IMG/VR virus record: IMGVR_UViG_3300032116_000474
Span: 1-41,435 of that record
Source: a virus
DNA: 41,435 bases
Strand: one strand, 5' to 3'
Shown: piece by piece, positions 24,494 through 31,529 of the stretch
How the letters are laid out: every line of letters begins with the position of its first letter
Position numbering within the stretch: the first letter of the stretch is position 1
Notes under the pieces: generated by a model
Seen by the model: the letters and a program-made list of their open reading frames with translations, nothing else
The model's database searches: none
Told to the model about the DNA's origin: nothing
Position numbers and translations under genes: made by a program

Positions 24494-25531
24494 ATGGATT
24501 TTAGAGGCAACTACCACGGCCATAGAGATTTTATAGACTACTCATTTAAATCAGTATCTTTGTCAAACTCCACAGTAGATGAACTTAAGGTTATTCATAT
24601 TCATAATTACAAAACATCTCCAGAGTCTGGTAAAAATAAGATCTTTGTACCTGGTAAATCTTTTCTTGCACCAGCAGCAAGCCAGTATTATCACACCCTA
24701 GTAGACATTATTGGTACATACGAATACTTAAGATCTATAGATCCCGAAATAAACATAGTGTTTTGTTCAAAAGATACTAACGATGGAGATAACGGACAGT
24801 TTTTTAGACAATCTAGGAATCCAGATAATCTATTTGTTTTGGAGGTTCAAAAAATGTATAACAAATCAAACATAATATTTGACATAATTAATGATACCGT
24901 AGAGTTTGAAGAGGTAGTCCTTATGCCAACAAGATCTATGTGGGATTATGATAGGATGACACCATTTTCAATACAGCAGGAACTTTTTGATTTTTCTCAT
25001 GAAGAATTAATTCCAATTAGGTTTCAGTACATAGAAAAAATAATAGAAAAGTTTTCTTCACTCAAAAGTATGTCTGAATCAAAAAAGATTTATTCTAGCA
25101 GAATGCCGTATGACAAAAATGACCCAGACTTTATAAACTTTGACCATTCATATTTTGATAATAAAGAATCAGATAGAGTCTATGATGAAAGAGAAATTAT
25201 AAAATACTTTAGATCTAATGGATACGAAATAGTCAATATGGGGTCAATGGGTCTTGTTGAACAGTTTTCTCTTATGAGTCAGGCAACTCATTTTGCGGGA
25301 ATGGATGGAAGCAACATGTTCCCTGGAGTATATATGAATCCAGGATCTACAGTAAACATAGTAAGCACTCAAAATTTTTGGGGGTATGAGTTTACAAAAT
25401 ATTTAAAAAATAGAAATCTGAATGTAAATGAGATATGTTTTAATGAGTCATCAGCAATGCCAAAAACAAAAGGGCTGCACTTAAACAAAGACTTTGTTTT
25501 AAAATCAATAATTAATGATGCAGAGTTATAG
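24494..25531 (+). CDS. GT61-like glycosyltransferase, copy 2
   Basis: 345 residues. YYHTLVDIIGTYEYLRSIDP is the GT61 HxxxD-type region, then KIYSSRMPYDKND, GYEIVNMGSMGLVEQFSLMS and HFAGMDGSNMFPGVYMNPGS in place of the FxxPGT motif. More divergent than copies 1 and 3. Expressed from its own near-leaderless promoter. Its stop overlaps the end of the opposing copy 3 by six bases. Confidence 0.82.
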   Translation: MDFRGNYHGHRDFIDYSFKSVSLSNSTVDELKVIHIHNYKTSPESGKNKIFVPGKSFLAPAASQYYHTLVDIIGTYEYLRSIDPEINIVFCSKDTNDGDNGQFFRQSRNPDNLFVLEVQKMYNKSNIIFDIINDTVEFEEVVLMPTRSMWDYDRMTPFSIQQELFDFSHEELIPIRFQYIEKIIEKFSSLKSMSESKKIYSSRMPYDKNDPDFINFDHSYFDNKESDRVYDEREIIKYFRSNGYEIVNMGSMGLVEQFSLMSQATHFAGMDGSNMFPGVYMNPGSTVNIVSTQNFWGYEFTKYLKNRNLNVNEICFNESSAMPKTKGLHLNKDFVLKSIINDAEL

Positions 25532-26608
25532 TCTATCTAGGTAATGATTTTCAAGTAGTCGAATAATGTTGTCTACAGAAAAAAATATTTGTGGTGTTTC
25601 GGGATTTTCTATAGAACAAACTGGTATTTCATAAACATTATTTGTTGCAACTTGAACTATGGTTTTATACTCAAAATTATATTTATTTGATGTATCTATT
25701 ATAAATACATTTGTCCCTGAACTGCAAAAAATAGTGTTATAAAGTCCGCTTCCCCGAATAGAAGCAACATGGGTAACTCTGCTAAACAAGTCAACCTGTT
25801 GATCAAATGTCATACGATATGGATCTATAACAGTGTATCCCTTAGAAACAAAATAGTTCTCTAATTTTTCTTCATCTTCGAATTTTAAAAATCTTTGTTC
25901 AATTATTTTTTCTGCGTCTTTATCTTCAGGACCATATACTCTCATCATTCTAGTTAGTAGTTGTTCTTCTTCTGTCTTCAGTTCTCCTGTTGACCTTTTT
26001 TCTATCAAATTTTTCATTTTCCTAATATCTACATTTAGTCTTTTTCGTGATACAAATACTTTAAGGGTTTTTTGTTTTTGCACATCTAAGTACAAATCTC
26101 TAACAATTTTTGCTATTTCAATATTAAAGTCAAAATACTTATCTTTATCAACTACTCCATAGATAGGATTTCCAGGCAACTCGGCTGGAAGAAATCTATT
26201 TAAAAATTTGTTGGCATAAAATATTTTTTCAAACCAAACATTTGTTTTATTTAAAAATACTATATCTTCTTTTTTAATATCATAAACAGAAAAGGCCTCC
26301 ATAATAACCTTGCTCCCTATAGCCTCATCTGTTGGCGGAAAATTATAGTCCAAATTTCCCACTAATACCATTCTAAGATCTGGAACATGTCTTTTTAAGA
26401 ATTCGTATTGTCCAATTTTATCTTGAAAAAGATGAAAATACTGATAACCCTCAACCTCCAAAATAAATGAATTTCCATCAATCTTCATAAGTTCTAGGTC
26501 TGGATTTTCTCCTATTTTAAGATCAGATACAGAATAGTACTTTATTGATGTTTTTGGTATTTCATGCTCACTGATAGTCCATTTTTCTAACACAACCAAT
26601 TGTATCAT
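25526..26608 (-). CDS. GT61-like glycosyltransferase, copy 3
   Basis: 360 residues. YFHLFQDKIGQYEFLKRHVP, KVFVSRKRLNVD, GYTVIDPYRMTFDQQVDLFS and HVASIRGSGLYNTIFCSSGT give the GT61 order. It carries an extra charged insertion around residues 200-235. ATG 26608 is only 17 bp from the divergent ATG 26626, sharing one palindromic -10 region. Confidence 0.85.
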   Translation of the reverse strand: MIQLVVLEKWTISEHEIPKTSIKYYSVSDLKIGENPDLELMKIDGNSFILEVEGYQYFHLFQDKIGQYEFLKRHVPDLRMVLVGNLDYNFPPTDEAIGSKVIMEAFSVYDIKKEDIVFLNKTNVWFEKIFYANKFLNRFLPAELPGNPIYGVVDKDKYFDFNIEIAKIVRDLYLDVQKQKTLKVFVSRKRLNVDIRKMKNLIEKRSTGELKTEEEQLLTRMMRVYGPEDKDAEKIIEQRFLKFEDEEKLENYFVSKGYTVIDPYRMTFDQQVDLFSRVTHVASIRGSGLYNTIFCSSGTNVFIIDTSNKYNFEYKTIVQVATNNVYEIPVCSIENPETPQIFFSVDNIIRLLENHYLDRL

Positions 26609-26610
26609 AG

Positions 26611-26620
26611 TGGTATAATG
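26611..26620. promoter_or_regulatory. Shared divergent leaderless promoter
   Basis: Plus: TGG plus TATAAT (26614-26619), six bases, ATG 26626. Minus: CATTAT (26620-26615), six bases, ATG 26608. One symmetric core may fire both ways. Confidence 0.65.
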
Positions 26621-26625
26621 GTTGT

Positions 26626-27315
26626 ATGATAAAAGATGACTCAGTAATGCCTACAACCACCTACCAGGGGTGCGGTTGCGAGACCTGCAAAGAACTTAAT
26701 GTAGACTGCCCAGACTGTCCTGTATGCTCTCCAAACACCGATTCAGAGGTTGCTATGGCCATGTATGACTCATCAATTGGTAAGGCTGCCCCATGTTGGG
26801 ATGGATATGTACAGCGTGGAATGAAACCAGGAGATAATGGTAAGCCAGTTCCAAATTGTGTTCCTGCTGAAAAAGCAGACGATTTATTTGAAGATGATGA
26901 CACGGTTGAATACCAAACTGATACAGTTTCAAAAGCAGATGGATACTCTCCACCAGCAGGAGCAAGGGCTGCTGCTCGTAGAGCAATTAAGTTTAAAGAA
27001 GATGGAAAAGCAAATGGTGCTGGAACATCTGTAGGCTGGACTCGTGCAGGTCAGTTAGCAAGAGGAGAAACAATTTCTCTTAGTACTGTCAAGAGAATGT
27101 ACTCGTACTTCTCACGCCATGAAGTGGATAAGAAGGGTAAGGACTGGGGCAACTCAGAAAACCCATCTAATGGCTACATTATGTGGTTAGCGTGGGGTGG
27201 AGATGCAGGGTTTTCTTGGTCAAGAGGAATTGTTAATCGTGAAAAAGATAAAGCACTGTTTGCTGACTTTGGAAAAGATTATACAAAAGTAAACAGAGAA
27301 AGACACACATTATAA
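26626..27315 (+). CDS. Cys-rich phage protein with conserved C-terminal domain
   Basis: 229 residues. N-terminus GCGCETCKELNVDCPDCPVC is a dense metal-binding cluster. Residues ~125-229 contain GWTRAGQLARGETISLS, TVKRMYSYFSRHEVDKKGKD and SNGYIMWLAWGGDAGFSWS, a domain seen in structural or prohead-region proteins of actinobacterial phages (from memory). Leaderless. The Cys cluster fused to this domain is unusual. Confidence 0.82.
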   Translation: MIKDDSVMPTTTYQGCGCETCKELNVDCPDCPVCSPNTDSEVAMAMYDSSIGKAAPCWDGYVQRGMKPGDNGKPVPNCVPAEKADDLFEDDDTVEYQTDTVSKADGYSPPAGARAAARRAIKFKEDGKANGAGTSVGWTRAGQLARGETISLSTVKRMYSYFSRHEVDKKGKDWGNSENPSNGYIMWLAWGGDAGFSWSRGIVNREKDKALFADFGKDYTKVNRERHTL

Positions 27316-27452
27316 TGCCAAAGAAAAAAGCAACTGCATTTAACTCAATGCAAATTAAAGATGGCTGGATCGTAAGACTATATAAAGATGGACGAATTAA
27401 ATCTAAGATAGAGCCTTACACTCCAAAGCATCCTAAAAAAGAATCAGAATAA
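27315..27452 (+). CDS. Small basic protein (45 aa)
   Basis: Starts in the previous stop (TAATG) and reads MPKKKATAFNSMQIKDGWIV ... ending KKESE. Lys-rich with a short beta-like core WIVRLYKDGRI. Likely co-translated with the Cys-rich protein. Its stop lies 2 bp from the end of the opposing gene. Confidence 0.65.
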   Translation: MPKKKATAFNSMQIKDGWIVRLYKDGRIKSKIEPYTPKHPKKESE

Positions 27453-27454
27453 AA

Positions 27455-27670
27455 TTATTCTGTTTTTTTCCAATGCACAAAAGACTTAATATACACAACT
27501 GCGTACGCTATTGCTGAAAAAATAAAGCCATACTGCTCAGTTATTACTGCGTAGGCAACCCAAAGCACCTCATTAAAGCATAAGACTATCCAACCCCAAA
27601 TGGTTTTACGGCCTACAAAGTAGATTCCTGCTACACCTATTACTGCTAACAACCAAGACCAGTATTGCAT
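27455..27670 (-). CDS. Small membrane protein, faintly PnuC-like
   Basis: 71 residues from ATG 27670 (GGGAG in front; ATG 27673 also possible). Three hydrophobic stretches: WLLAVIGVAGIYFVG, WIVLCFNEVLWVAYAVIT, YGFIFSAIAYAVVYI, ending WKKTE. The spacing of Trp residues recalls a fragment of PnuC (nicotinamide riboside transport) but it is far too short to be sure. Confidence 0.75.
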   Translation of the reverse strand: MQYWSWLLAVIGVAGIYFVGRKTIWGWIVLCFNEVLWVAYAVITEQYGFIFSAIAYAVVYIKSFVHWKKTE

Positions 27671-27762
27671 CATTCTCCCTGGTCAACGCCATAAGTCATA
27701 AATAAGTAACAAGCAAGGTATCCCAAAATAAAAGCGGGAATAAGCATAAATATATTAATCAT
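27670..27762 (-). CDS. Small membrane peptide (30 aa)
   Basis: MINIFMLIPAFILGYLACYL then a short tail; one membrane helix. AGGAG precedes ATG, and its TGA overlaps the start of the next membrane protein. Promoter at 27789-27797. Confidence 0.65.
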   Translation of the reverse strand: MINIFMLIPAFILGYLACYLFMTYGVDQGE

Positions 27763-27788
27763 TATAATTCTCCTAGTTAGTTATATCA

Positions 27789-27797
27789 AGTATACCA
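27789..27797 (-). promoter_or_regulatory. Extended -10 promoter TGGTATACT
   Basis: TGG plus TATACT on the minus strand, just after the stop of the upstream oxygenase; leader of about 20 nt with a ribosome binding site. Confidence 0.75.
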
Positions 27798-28376
27798 TTA
27801 GTCATTGATAAAATCAAGTTTTTTACTATCATTTAAAGTGCCCCAGATTGGCATAGCATATCTTTTACCGCTGAGGATTGGCTTGATCTCGTGCCAATAG
27901 GTTGGATGAAAGATAATCATACTGAGCGCTTCGGGCTTATGCAAATATCCAAAATCTTCTAACAACAATTCTCCACCAGTAAAATCATCATTTAAATATA
28001 TGACTGCACTAAAGTTAATTTCTTCCGCCCCAAAGTGGTTATCTCTATGTCTTGGCAATTCATTCCCAATTCCATACATAGTTAGCCATTGTGCATAAAG
28101 CCCAATTCCTTCTGTATTGTCAAAAAAAACTTTACACTCTTCAATAAACCTTTTAGCATATTTAATATAAATATCTTTTACTTCTGGATGATCGTTTATA
28201 GAAAATTGTTCTGGAATTTGAGATTGTGCTTGTTGAGATTCAACTGTTTTTAGGTATTCAGTATATATAAACTTATCTTTGTTTAGTTTATTAGTCTCTA
28301 TATACTTGATTAGTCTATCAGCATCTTCCTTATCCACAAAGTTCTTAATTATTTTTATGTCCATTGACTCTTTCAT
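27798..28376 (-). CDS. 2OG-Fe(II) oxygenase, prolyl 4-hydroxylase type
   Basis: 192 residues. LPRHRDNHFG (His110, Asp112), VIYLNDDFTGGELLLE, TYWHEIKP (His162) and GKRYAMPIW (Arg172): full active site. Leaderless: TGA plus TATACT, six bases, ATG. Divergent from the next oxygenase, with 49 bp between the two start codons, so the pair is probably co-regulated. Confidence 0.9.
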   Translation of the reverse strand: MKESMDIKIIKNFVDKEDADRLIKYIETNKLNKDKFIYTEYLKTVESQQAQSQIPEQFSINDHPEVKDIYIKYAKRFIEECKVFFDNTEGIGLYAQWLTMYGIGNELPRHRDNHFGAEEINFSAVIYLNDDFTGGELLLEDFGYLHKPEALSMIIFHPTYWHEIKPILSGKRYAMPIWGTLNDSKKLDFIND

Positions 28377-28382
28377 TTATTA

Positions 28383-28419
28383 AGTATATCATATTAGAAA
28401 ATGTCATATATGCTATAAT
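28383..28419. promoter_or_regulatory. Divergent leaderless promoter pair
   Basis: Minus: TATACT at 28388-28383 with TGA in front. Plus: TGC plus TATAAT at 28414-28419. Each ends six bases before its ATG (28376 and 28426). Confidence 0.82.
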
Positions 28420-28425
28420 TGACAT

Positions 28426-29001
28426 ATGCTCAGCCAAATAGAAATAGAAAGCCGATTTAATATTATTGGAAAATCAGAAGATAATATTGTAATTGTTGAT
28501 GATTTTTTATCAAAAGAATATCTACACATATTAAATAGTTTTATTAAAACAAAGCCTGTTTCAAAAAATAAAGATTTTGACTATTTATCTAAAAAAACAT
28601 TTAAAGATGAAAACCCAGAAGTTTTTAAAATATTCGTTGATCTTGAAAAAGAAATACCTAAATACATTAATAGTTATTTAGAAAGATTTTCCATAAGGGT
28701 AGCAGAAAAACCACTTTCTAACATGAATTTTGTTTCAAGGATTCCAAATACAAAAATGGAGGAGCATTTTGACTATATGCCAGCAGAGGCAAGCAACGGT
28801 CATCCTCTGGCCCACATGACATCCTTAATTTATTTAAACGATGACTATGATGGTGGAGAAATTTTTTTTCCAGAACAATATACAGTATACAAGCCTAACG
28901 CAGGATCATTAGTTATATTTCCTAGCAATTATCTTCATGGGGTTCTTGAATGCACTGGCAACTCTAGACATTCTACCCTTGCTATTTATTCTTTTATATA
29001 A
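28426..29001 (+). CDS. 2OG-Fe(II) oxygenase, prolyl 4-hydroxylase type
   Basis: 191 residues. MEEHFDYMPA (His114, Asp116), LIYLNDDYDGGEIFFP, NYLHGVLE (His171) and NSRHSTLAIYSF (Arg181). Leaderless. Followed by repeat A and then by the opposing Hsp20 gene. Confidence 0.9.
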   Translation: MLSQIEIESRFNIIGKSEDNIVIVDDFLSKEYLHILNSFIKTKPVSKNKDFDYLSKKTFKDENPEVFKIFVDLEKEIPKYINSYLERFSIRVAEKPLSNMNFVSRIPNTKMEEHFDYMPAEASNGHPLAHMTSLIYLNDDYDGGEIFFPEQYTVYKPNAGSLVIFPSNYLHGVLECTGNSRHSTLAIYSFI

Positions 29002-29033
29002 GTGGTGAGCAGTTTATAGACGACTGCTCAGGT
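29002..29033. repeat. Dispersed hairpin repeat, copy A
   Basis: GTGGTGAGCAGTTT ... CTCAGGT; TGAGCAGT (29006-29013) and ACTGCTCA (29023-29030) pair perfectly. Copies B and C are at 37349 and 40294. The remaining bases to 29133 hold no gene I can support beyond an in-frame extension of Hsp20. Confidence 0.8.
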
Positions 29034-29133
29034 CTATTAGCCACGAAGATTCAACTCCTGCTAACTCTCTTTTCAGAAGAGCATCCGTTTCAAAATCCCT
29101 AGGGATATGTTTTGCGGAATGTTGTCTATTATA

Positions 29134-29550
29134 CTACTTAATTTTAATAGACTTAGGCTTTTTGTCTTCAGGAACGATCCTTACCACACTAACATGCAGC
29201 ATACCGTCCTTTAGTTCAGCAGAAGTTACTTCCATATACTCTCCCAAGGCAAAAGATCTTACAAACTTTCTTCCTGCGATACCCTTATGAACTACCTCTG
29301 CATCTGTAACCTCAACAATATCACCCTTAATAATGAGTGTTCCATTGTCTACGGACACATCAATATCTTCCTTAGAAAACCCAGCAACAGCCAGCGAGAT
29401 CTTATATGTGTCTTCATCTAGTTTGATGAGATCATACGGAGGATATGATTGTGAATTTGTTTTATGTGCAGTGTTTAGGCGACTCAACTCTCTGTTGAAG
29501 CCAATAAAAAAGGGATCATTAAATAGATCCATAGCGTACTTTGTTACCAT
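29134..29550 (-). CDS. Small heat-shock protein, Hsp20 family
   Basis: 138 residues. Alpha-crystallin domain ~37-132: YPPYDLIKLDEDTYKISLAV, VAGFSKEDIDVSVDNGTLII, KGIAGRKFVRSFAL, ELKDGMLHVSV; short tail with a weak IxI end (IKIK). GAAAGGGG precedes ATG. An ATP-independent chaperone, as found in T4-like and cyanophages. It ends in UAG inside a hairpin loop, with 39 further sense codons in frame. Confidence 0.95.
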   Translation of the reverse strand: MVTKYAMDLFNDPFFIGFNRELSRLNTAHKTNSQSYPPYDLIKLDEDTYKISLAVAGFSKEDIDVSVDNGTLIIKGDIVEVTDAEVVHKGIAGRKFVRSFALGEYMEVTSAELKDGMLHVSVVRIVPEDKKPKSIKIK

Positions 29551-29606
29551 GTTATTCCCCTTTCAAGCGAATAAGTTAATTTGTCCCCCTAATGGGCAGA
29601 CAACTA

Positions 29607-29615
29607 TATTATATC
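29607..29615 (-). promoter_or_regulatory. Extended -10 promoter TGATATAAT
   Basis: TGA plus TATAAT on the minus strand between tRNA-Glu and hsp20; gives a leader of about 50 nt. Confidence 0.75.
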
Positions 29616-29619
29616 ATAA

Positions 29620-29692
29620 GTATCTCCAGCGGGAATCGAACCCGCCTTTACGCCGTGAAAGGGCGTTGTCCTAACCGATAGACGATGGAGAC
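29620..29692 (-). tRNA. tRNA-Glu (TTC)
   Basis: Acceptor GTCTCCA/TGGAGAT, anticodon stem ACGCC/GGCGT with loop CTTTCAC, T arm GCGGG-TTCGATT-CCCGC. CCA not encoded. Confidence 0.95.
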
Positions 29693-29696
29693 ATAG

Positions 29697-29768
29697 CATC
29701 CCTGGTAGGATTCGAACCTACGGCCTACACCTTAGAAGGGTGTCACTCTTCCGCTGAGTTACAGAGAT
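29697..29768 (-). tRNA. tRNA-Arg (TCT)
   Basis: Acceptor ATCTCTG/CAGGGAT (one T-G pair), anticodon stem ACACC/GGTGT with loop CTTCTAA, T arm GTAGG-TTCGAAT-CCTAC. Its 5' ten bases are also the last codons of the endonuclease VII gene. AGA is a likely frequent phage codon. Confidence 0.95.
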
Positions 29769-30151
29769 TTAGTAAATTTATTTAAATAATTAAGTGCTTT
29801 AAGCAAGCCCTCAACATTATCTCCCAAATTACCTATAGCAGTATTGCATTGATAACAAAGCCAACCCCTAAATTTATTTGTTTCATGACAATGATCAAAT
29901 ATTAACTTTTGATTATTTTTCCCACAATTGTCACAAGGTGTACCTATTTTTGGTCTTTTTATTTTATCTTTATCCATTATTTTTTTTGCTGCTGATGAAT
30001 GCGCCTTACCGCCAACTCGACGGCAAGGCTTGCACTCACTCCTATACACTGTTGGATACAACTTGCCATTGATAATTTTTTCATTAGAACATTTATGAAA
30101 ATCTGTTAATGGCTTCTCAATAAGACATATTCTACATTTTTTTATTATCAT
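29759..30151 (-). CDS. Endonuclease VII-type HNH nuclease
   Basis: 130 residues from ATG 30151, two bases after the end of tRNA-CAT. CRIC ... SECKPC gives an N-terminal zinc-binding pair; NQKLIFDHCHETNKFRGWLC (His-Cys-His and Asn in the beta-beta-alpha metal fold) and YQCNTAIGNLGDNVEGLLKA are the endonuclease VII core. T4 endonuclease VII resolves branched DNA; free-standing relatives behave as homing nucleases. Its place inside a tRNA cluster, overlapping tRNA-Arg, favours a mobile origin. Confidence 0.93.
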   Translation of the reverse strand: MIIKKCRICLIEKPLTDFHKCSNEKIINGKLYPTVYRSECKPCRRVGGKAHSSAAKKIMDKDKIKRPKIGTPCDNCGKNNQKLIFDHCHETNKFRGWLCYQCNTAIGNLGDNVEGLLKALNYLNKFTKSL

Positions 30152-30152
30152 G

Positions 30153-30226
30153 TACACCAGGCAGGACTTGAACCTGCGATAACCGAATTATGAGTTCGGG
30201 GCCTTAACCAACTTGGCTACTGGTGT
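30153..30226 (-). tRNA. tRNA with CAT anticodon (Met or Ile2)
   Basis: Acceptor ACACCAG/CTGGTGT, anticodon stem CCGAA/TTCGG with loop CTCATAA, T arm GCAGG-TTCAAGT-CCTGC. CAT could read AUG, or AUA if lysidine-modified; AUA is common in this genome, which makes Ile2 attractive. The A1-T72 pair alone does not decide it. Confidence 0.93.
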
Positions 30227-30384
30227 TAGTGTAAATCGTTGTGCTTCTTACACTTTGGATACTTAGACTTGTCTGCTCCACGCAACAGTGGACCGCATAT
30301 TTCACATTTTTTAAGCAAGACCAACTGAAAATTGTCTAATTTTTTAGCCAACTCAAACATGGCTTTTACCTTGCTTTCTTCCAT
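30226..30384 (-). CDS. Small zinc-finger protein (52 aa)
   Basis: MEESKVKAMFELAKKLDNFQ helix, then KKCEICGPLLRG and YPKCKKHNDLH: CxxC...CxxH. Starts directly after the previous gene's stop and its TAA overlaps the first base of tRNA-CAT. Confidence 0.7.
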   Translation of the reverse strand: MEESKVKAMFELAKKLDNFQLVLLKKCEICGPLLRGADKSKYPKCKKHNDLH

Positions 30385-30507
30385 TTACTTAGATGTATTA
30401 GGCATCACGGCTTCGCAGGGACAAATAATAGATTCAGGTAATTCATGAACCTTAGTATTAATCGTAATAGATGTTGCACACTCTGGACATTTGTAGGTTG
30501 TTTTCAT
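30385..30507 (-). CDS. Small zinc-ribbon protein (40 aa), leaderless
   Basis: TYKCPECATSITINTKVHEL and SIICPCEAVMP: CxxC...CxC. TATCCT with TGG in front ends six bases before ATG. Contiguous with the following gene. Confidence 0.7.
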   Translation of the reverse strand: MKTTYKCPECATSITINTKVHELPESIICPCEAVMPNTSK

Positions 30508-30513
30508 ATACTA

Positions 30514-30522
30514 AGGATACCA
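30514..30522 (-). promoter_or_regulatory. Extended -10 promoter TGGTATCCT, leaderless
   Basis: Minus-strand -10 box six bases upstream of ATG 30507. Confidence 0.7.
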
Positions 30523-30530
30523 TAGTTTAC

Positions 30531-30659
30531 CTAGGAAGACAAGCCCATTTTAAAATGTTCTTTGCATACATTGGATACAAAATAGTTTCCAGGAGTTCCA
30601 ACTAATTGAGTATATATTGCTTCTTTATCACAATAATAGCAAGGCTGTATTTCTTTCAT
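30531..30659 (-). CDS. Small zinc-finger protein (42 aa)
   Basis: QPCYYCDKEAIYTQLVG and VCKEHFKMG: CxxC...CxxH, the same zinc layout as the protein at 15813. TGT plus TATAAT lies nine bases before ATG, so the leader is two or three bases at most. Confidence 0.7.
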   Translation of the reverse strand: MKEIQPCYYCDKEAIYTQLVGTPGNYFVSNVCKEHFKMGLSS

Positions 30660-30668
30660 AGTAAATAT

Positions 30669-30677
30669 ATTATAACA
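30669..30677 (-). promoter_or_regulatory. Extended -10 promoter TGTTATAAT
   Basis: Minus-strand promoter for the 42-residue zinc protein; nine-base gap to ATG. Confidence 0.7.
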
Positions 30678-30686
30678 TATTTAGAA

Positions 30687-30860
30687 TTACTCAAAATCAA
30701 CCTGATTTTCAAAGATATTGGTAATATAATTATCTTTACCTCTTGCTATATGTGCAGCAGCAGTACGCATTCCTAATGCATTTGTTATTGATGACTCAAT
30801 CGGAAGGGCCTCAATCTCCCTTGCTATTTCTTCTCTGAGTACCATCTCATCAAGGCTCAT
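30687..30860 (-). CDS. Small helical protein (57 aa)
   Basis: MSLDEMVLREEIAREIEALP, then NALGMRTAAAHIARGKD. Overlaps the upstream membrane gene by 11 bp. Typical small phage protein; role unknown. Confidence 0.72.
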   Translation of the reverse strand: MSLDEMVLREEIAREIEALPIESSITNALGMRTAAAHIARGKDNYITNIFENQVDFE

Positions 30861-31056
30861 AGGTTATCTCAGTCTGAATGTAGTTTTCACGAACATACGC
30901 AACTGCAGACATAAAGTTAACCGCTGCTATTAATATAAAAAATCCTACTTTATATTTATTTACATTGGTATCGTTTGCTGAATATCCTGCAAAAAATGCG
31001 GTAATTGGCACTAATGCCATATTGATAAAAAATATAAATTTGTTAATAGTTGTCAT
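30850..31056 (-). CDS. Small membrane protein (68 aa), leaderless
   Basis: Two helices: FIFFINMALVPITAFFAGY and VGFFILIAAVNFMSAVAYV. TATAAT (31068-31063) ends six bases before ATG. Divergent from the gene at 31114. Confidence 0.78.
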   Translation of the reverse strand: MTTINKFIFFINMALVPITAFFAGYSANDTNVNKYKVGFFILIAAVNFMSAVAYVRENYIQTEITYEP

Positions 31057-31062
31057 ATATCA

Positions 31063-31107
31063 ATTATACACCCACCACCCCTACAATGTCAAAAAAGATG
31101 ATATAAT
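31063..31107. promoter_or_regulatory. Divergent leaderless promoter pair
   Basis: Minus: TATAAT at 31068-31063. Plus: TGA plus TATAAT at 31102-31107. Both end six bases before their ATG (31056 and 31114). Confidence 0.8.
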
Positions 31108-31113
31108 AATCGT

Positions 31114-31362
31114 ATGTCAAGCACACATCCAAATTATGCAGGTCTTTATAATAATGGCGCAGCCTATGCAATAGGCGCAATAGTTCTTACCGATGGAGAC
31201 CCTTATGGTACTGCAGGAGGATACTTTATTCGAATTAGCAATCCTGGTAATCCAGGCTATCCACCCGCAGTAGGTGGAGGAAGTAACGATAACTGGGCAC
31301 CATACGGTTCTAAGTCAGTAACTGGAACTGGATCAGTAACAGGTTCTGGCGCAGTCGCTTAA
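31114..31362 (+). CDS. CBM5/12-like small binding protein, leaderless
   Basis: 82 residues. AYAIGAIVLTDGDPYGTAGG, YFIRISNPGNPGYPP and DNWAPYG show the aromatic spacing of chitin-binding CBM5/12-type modules (Y...GxxV...Y.....N..P...W). C-terminus Gly/Ser/Thr-rich. Possibly a small decoration or tail-tip protein binding a glycan. Confidence 0.75.
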   Translation: MSSTHPNYAGLYNNGAAYAIGAIVLTDGDPYGTAGGYFIRISNPGNPGYPPAVGGGSNDNWAPYGSKSVTGTGSVTGSGAVA

Positions 31363-31424
31363 TACGCTTTTAAAGTTCGGCGCAAAGTAGAGGTTTTTAT
31401 ACCTTTATATGCCCTAAACGGGCA

Positions 31425-31529
31425 CTATCGGTGATCTGCCTTCATATGCTTATATAAACTCTCGTGAGCAAAGCCTACCCTAAAGTCCCATTCTTTCTTG
31501 CAGACAGGACATACTATTGTCCTACTCAT
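31425..31529 (-). CDS. Single C2H2-like zinc-finger protein (34 aa)
   Basis: VCPVCKKEWDF ... ESLYKHMKADHR: CxxC followed by HxxxxH, a one-finger protein. ATGA overlap with the upstream gene. The bases 31363-31424 hold only short hairpins. Confidence 0.68.
   Translation of the reverse strand: MSRTIVCPVCKKEWDFRVGFAHESLYKHMKADHR

Noticed and set aside
29040-29090. TTCAACTCC resembling a tmRNA or tRNA T arm
   Set aside because: The flanking bases do not pair as a T stem and no acceptor or anticodon arm can be drawn.
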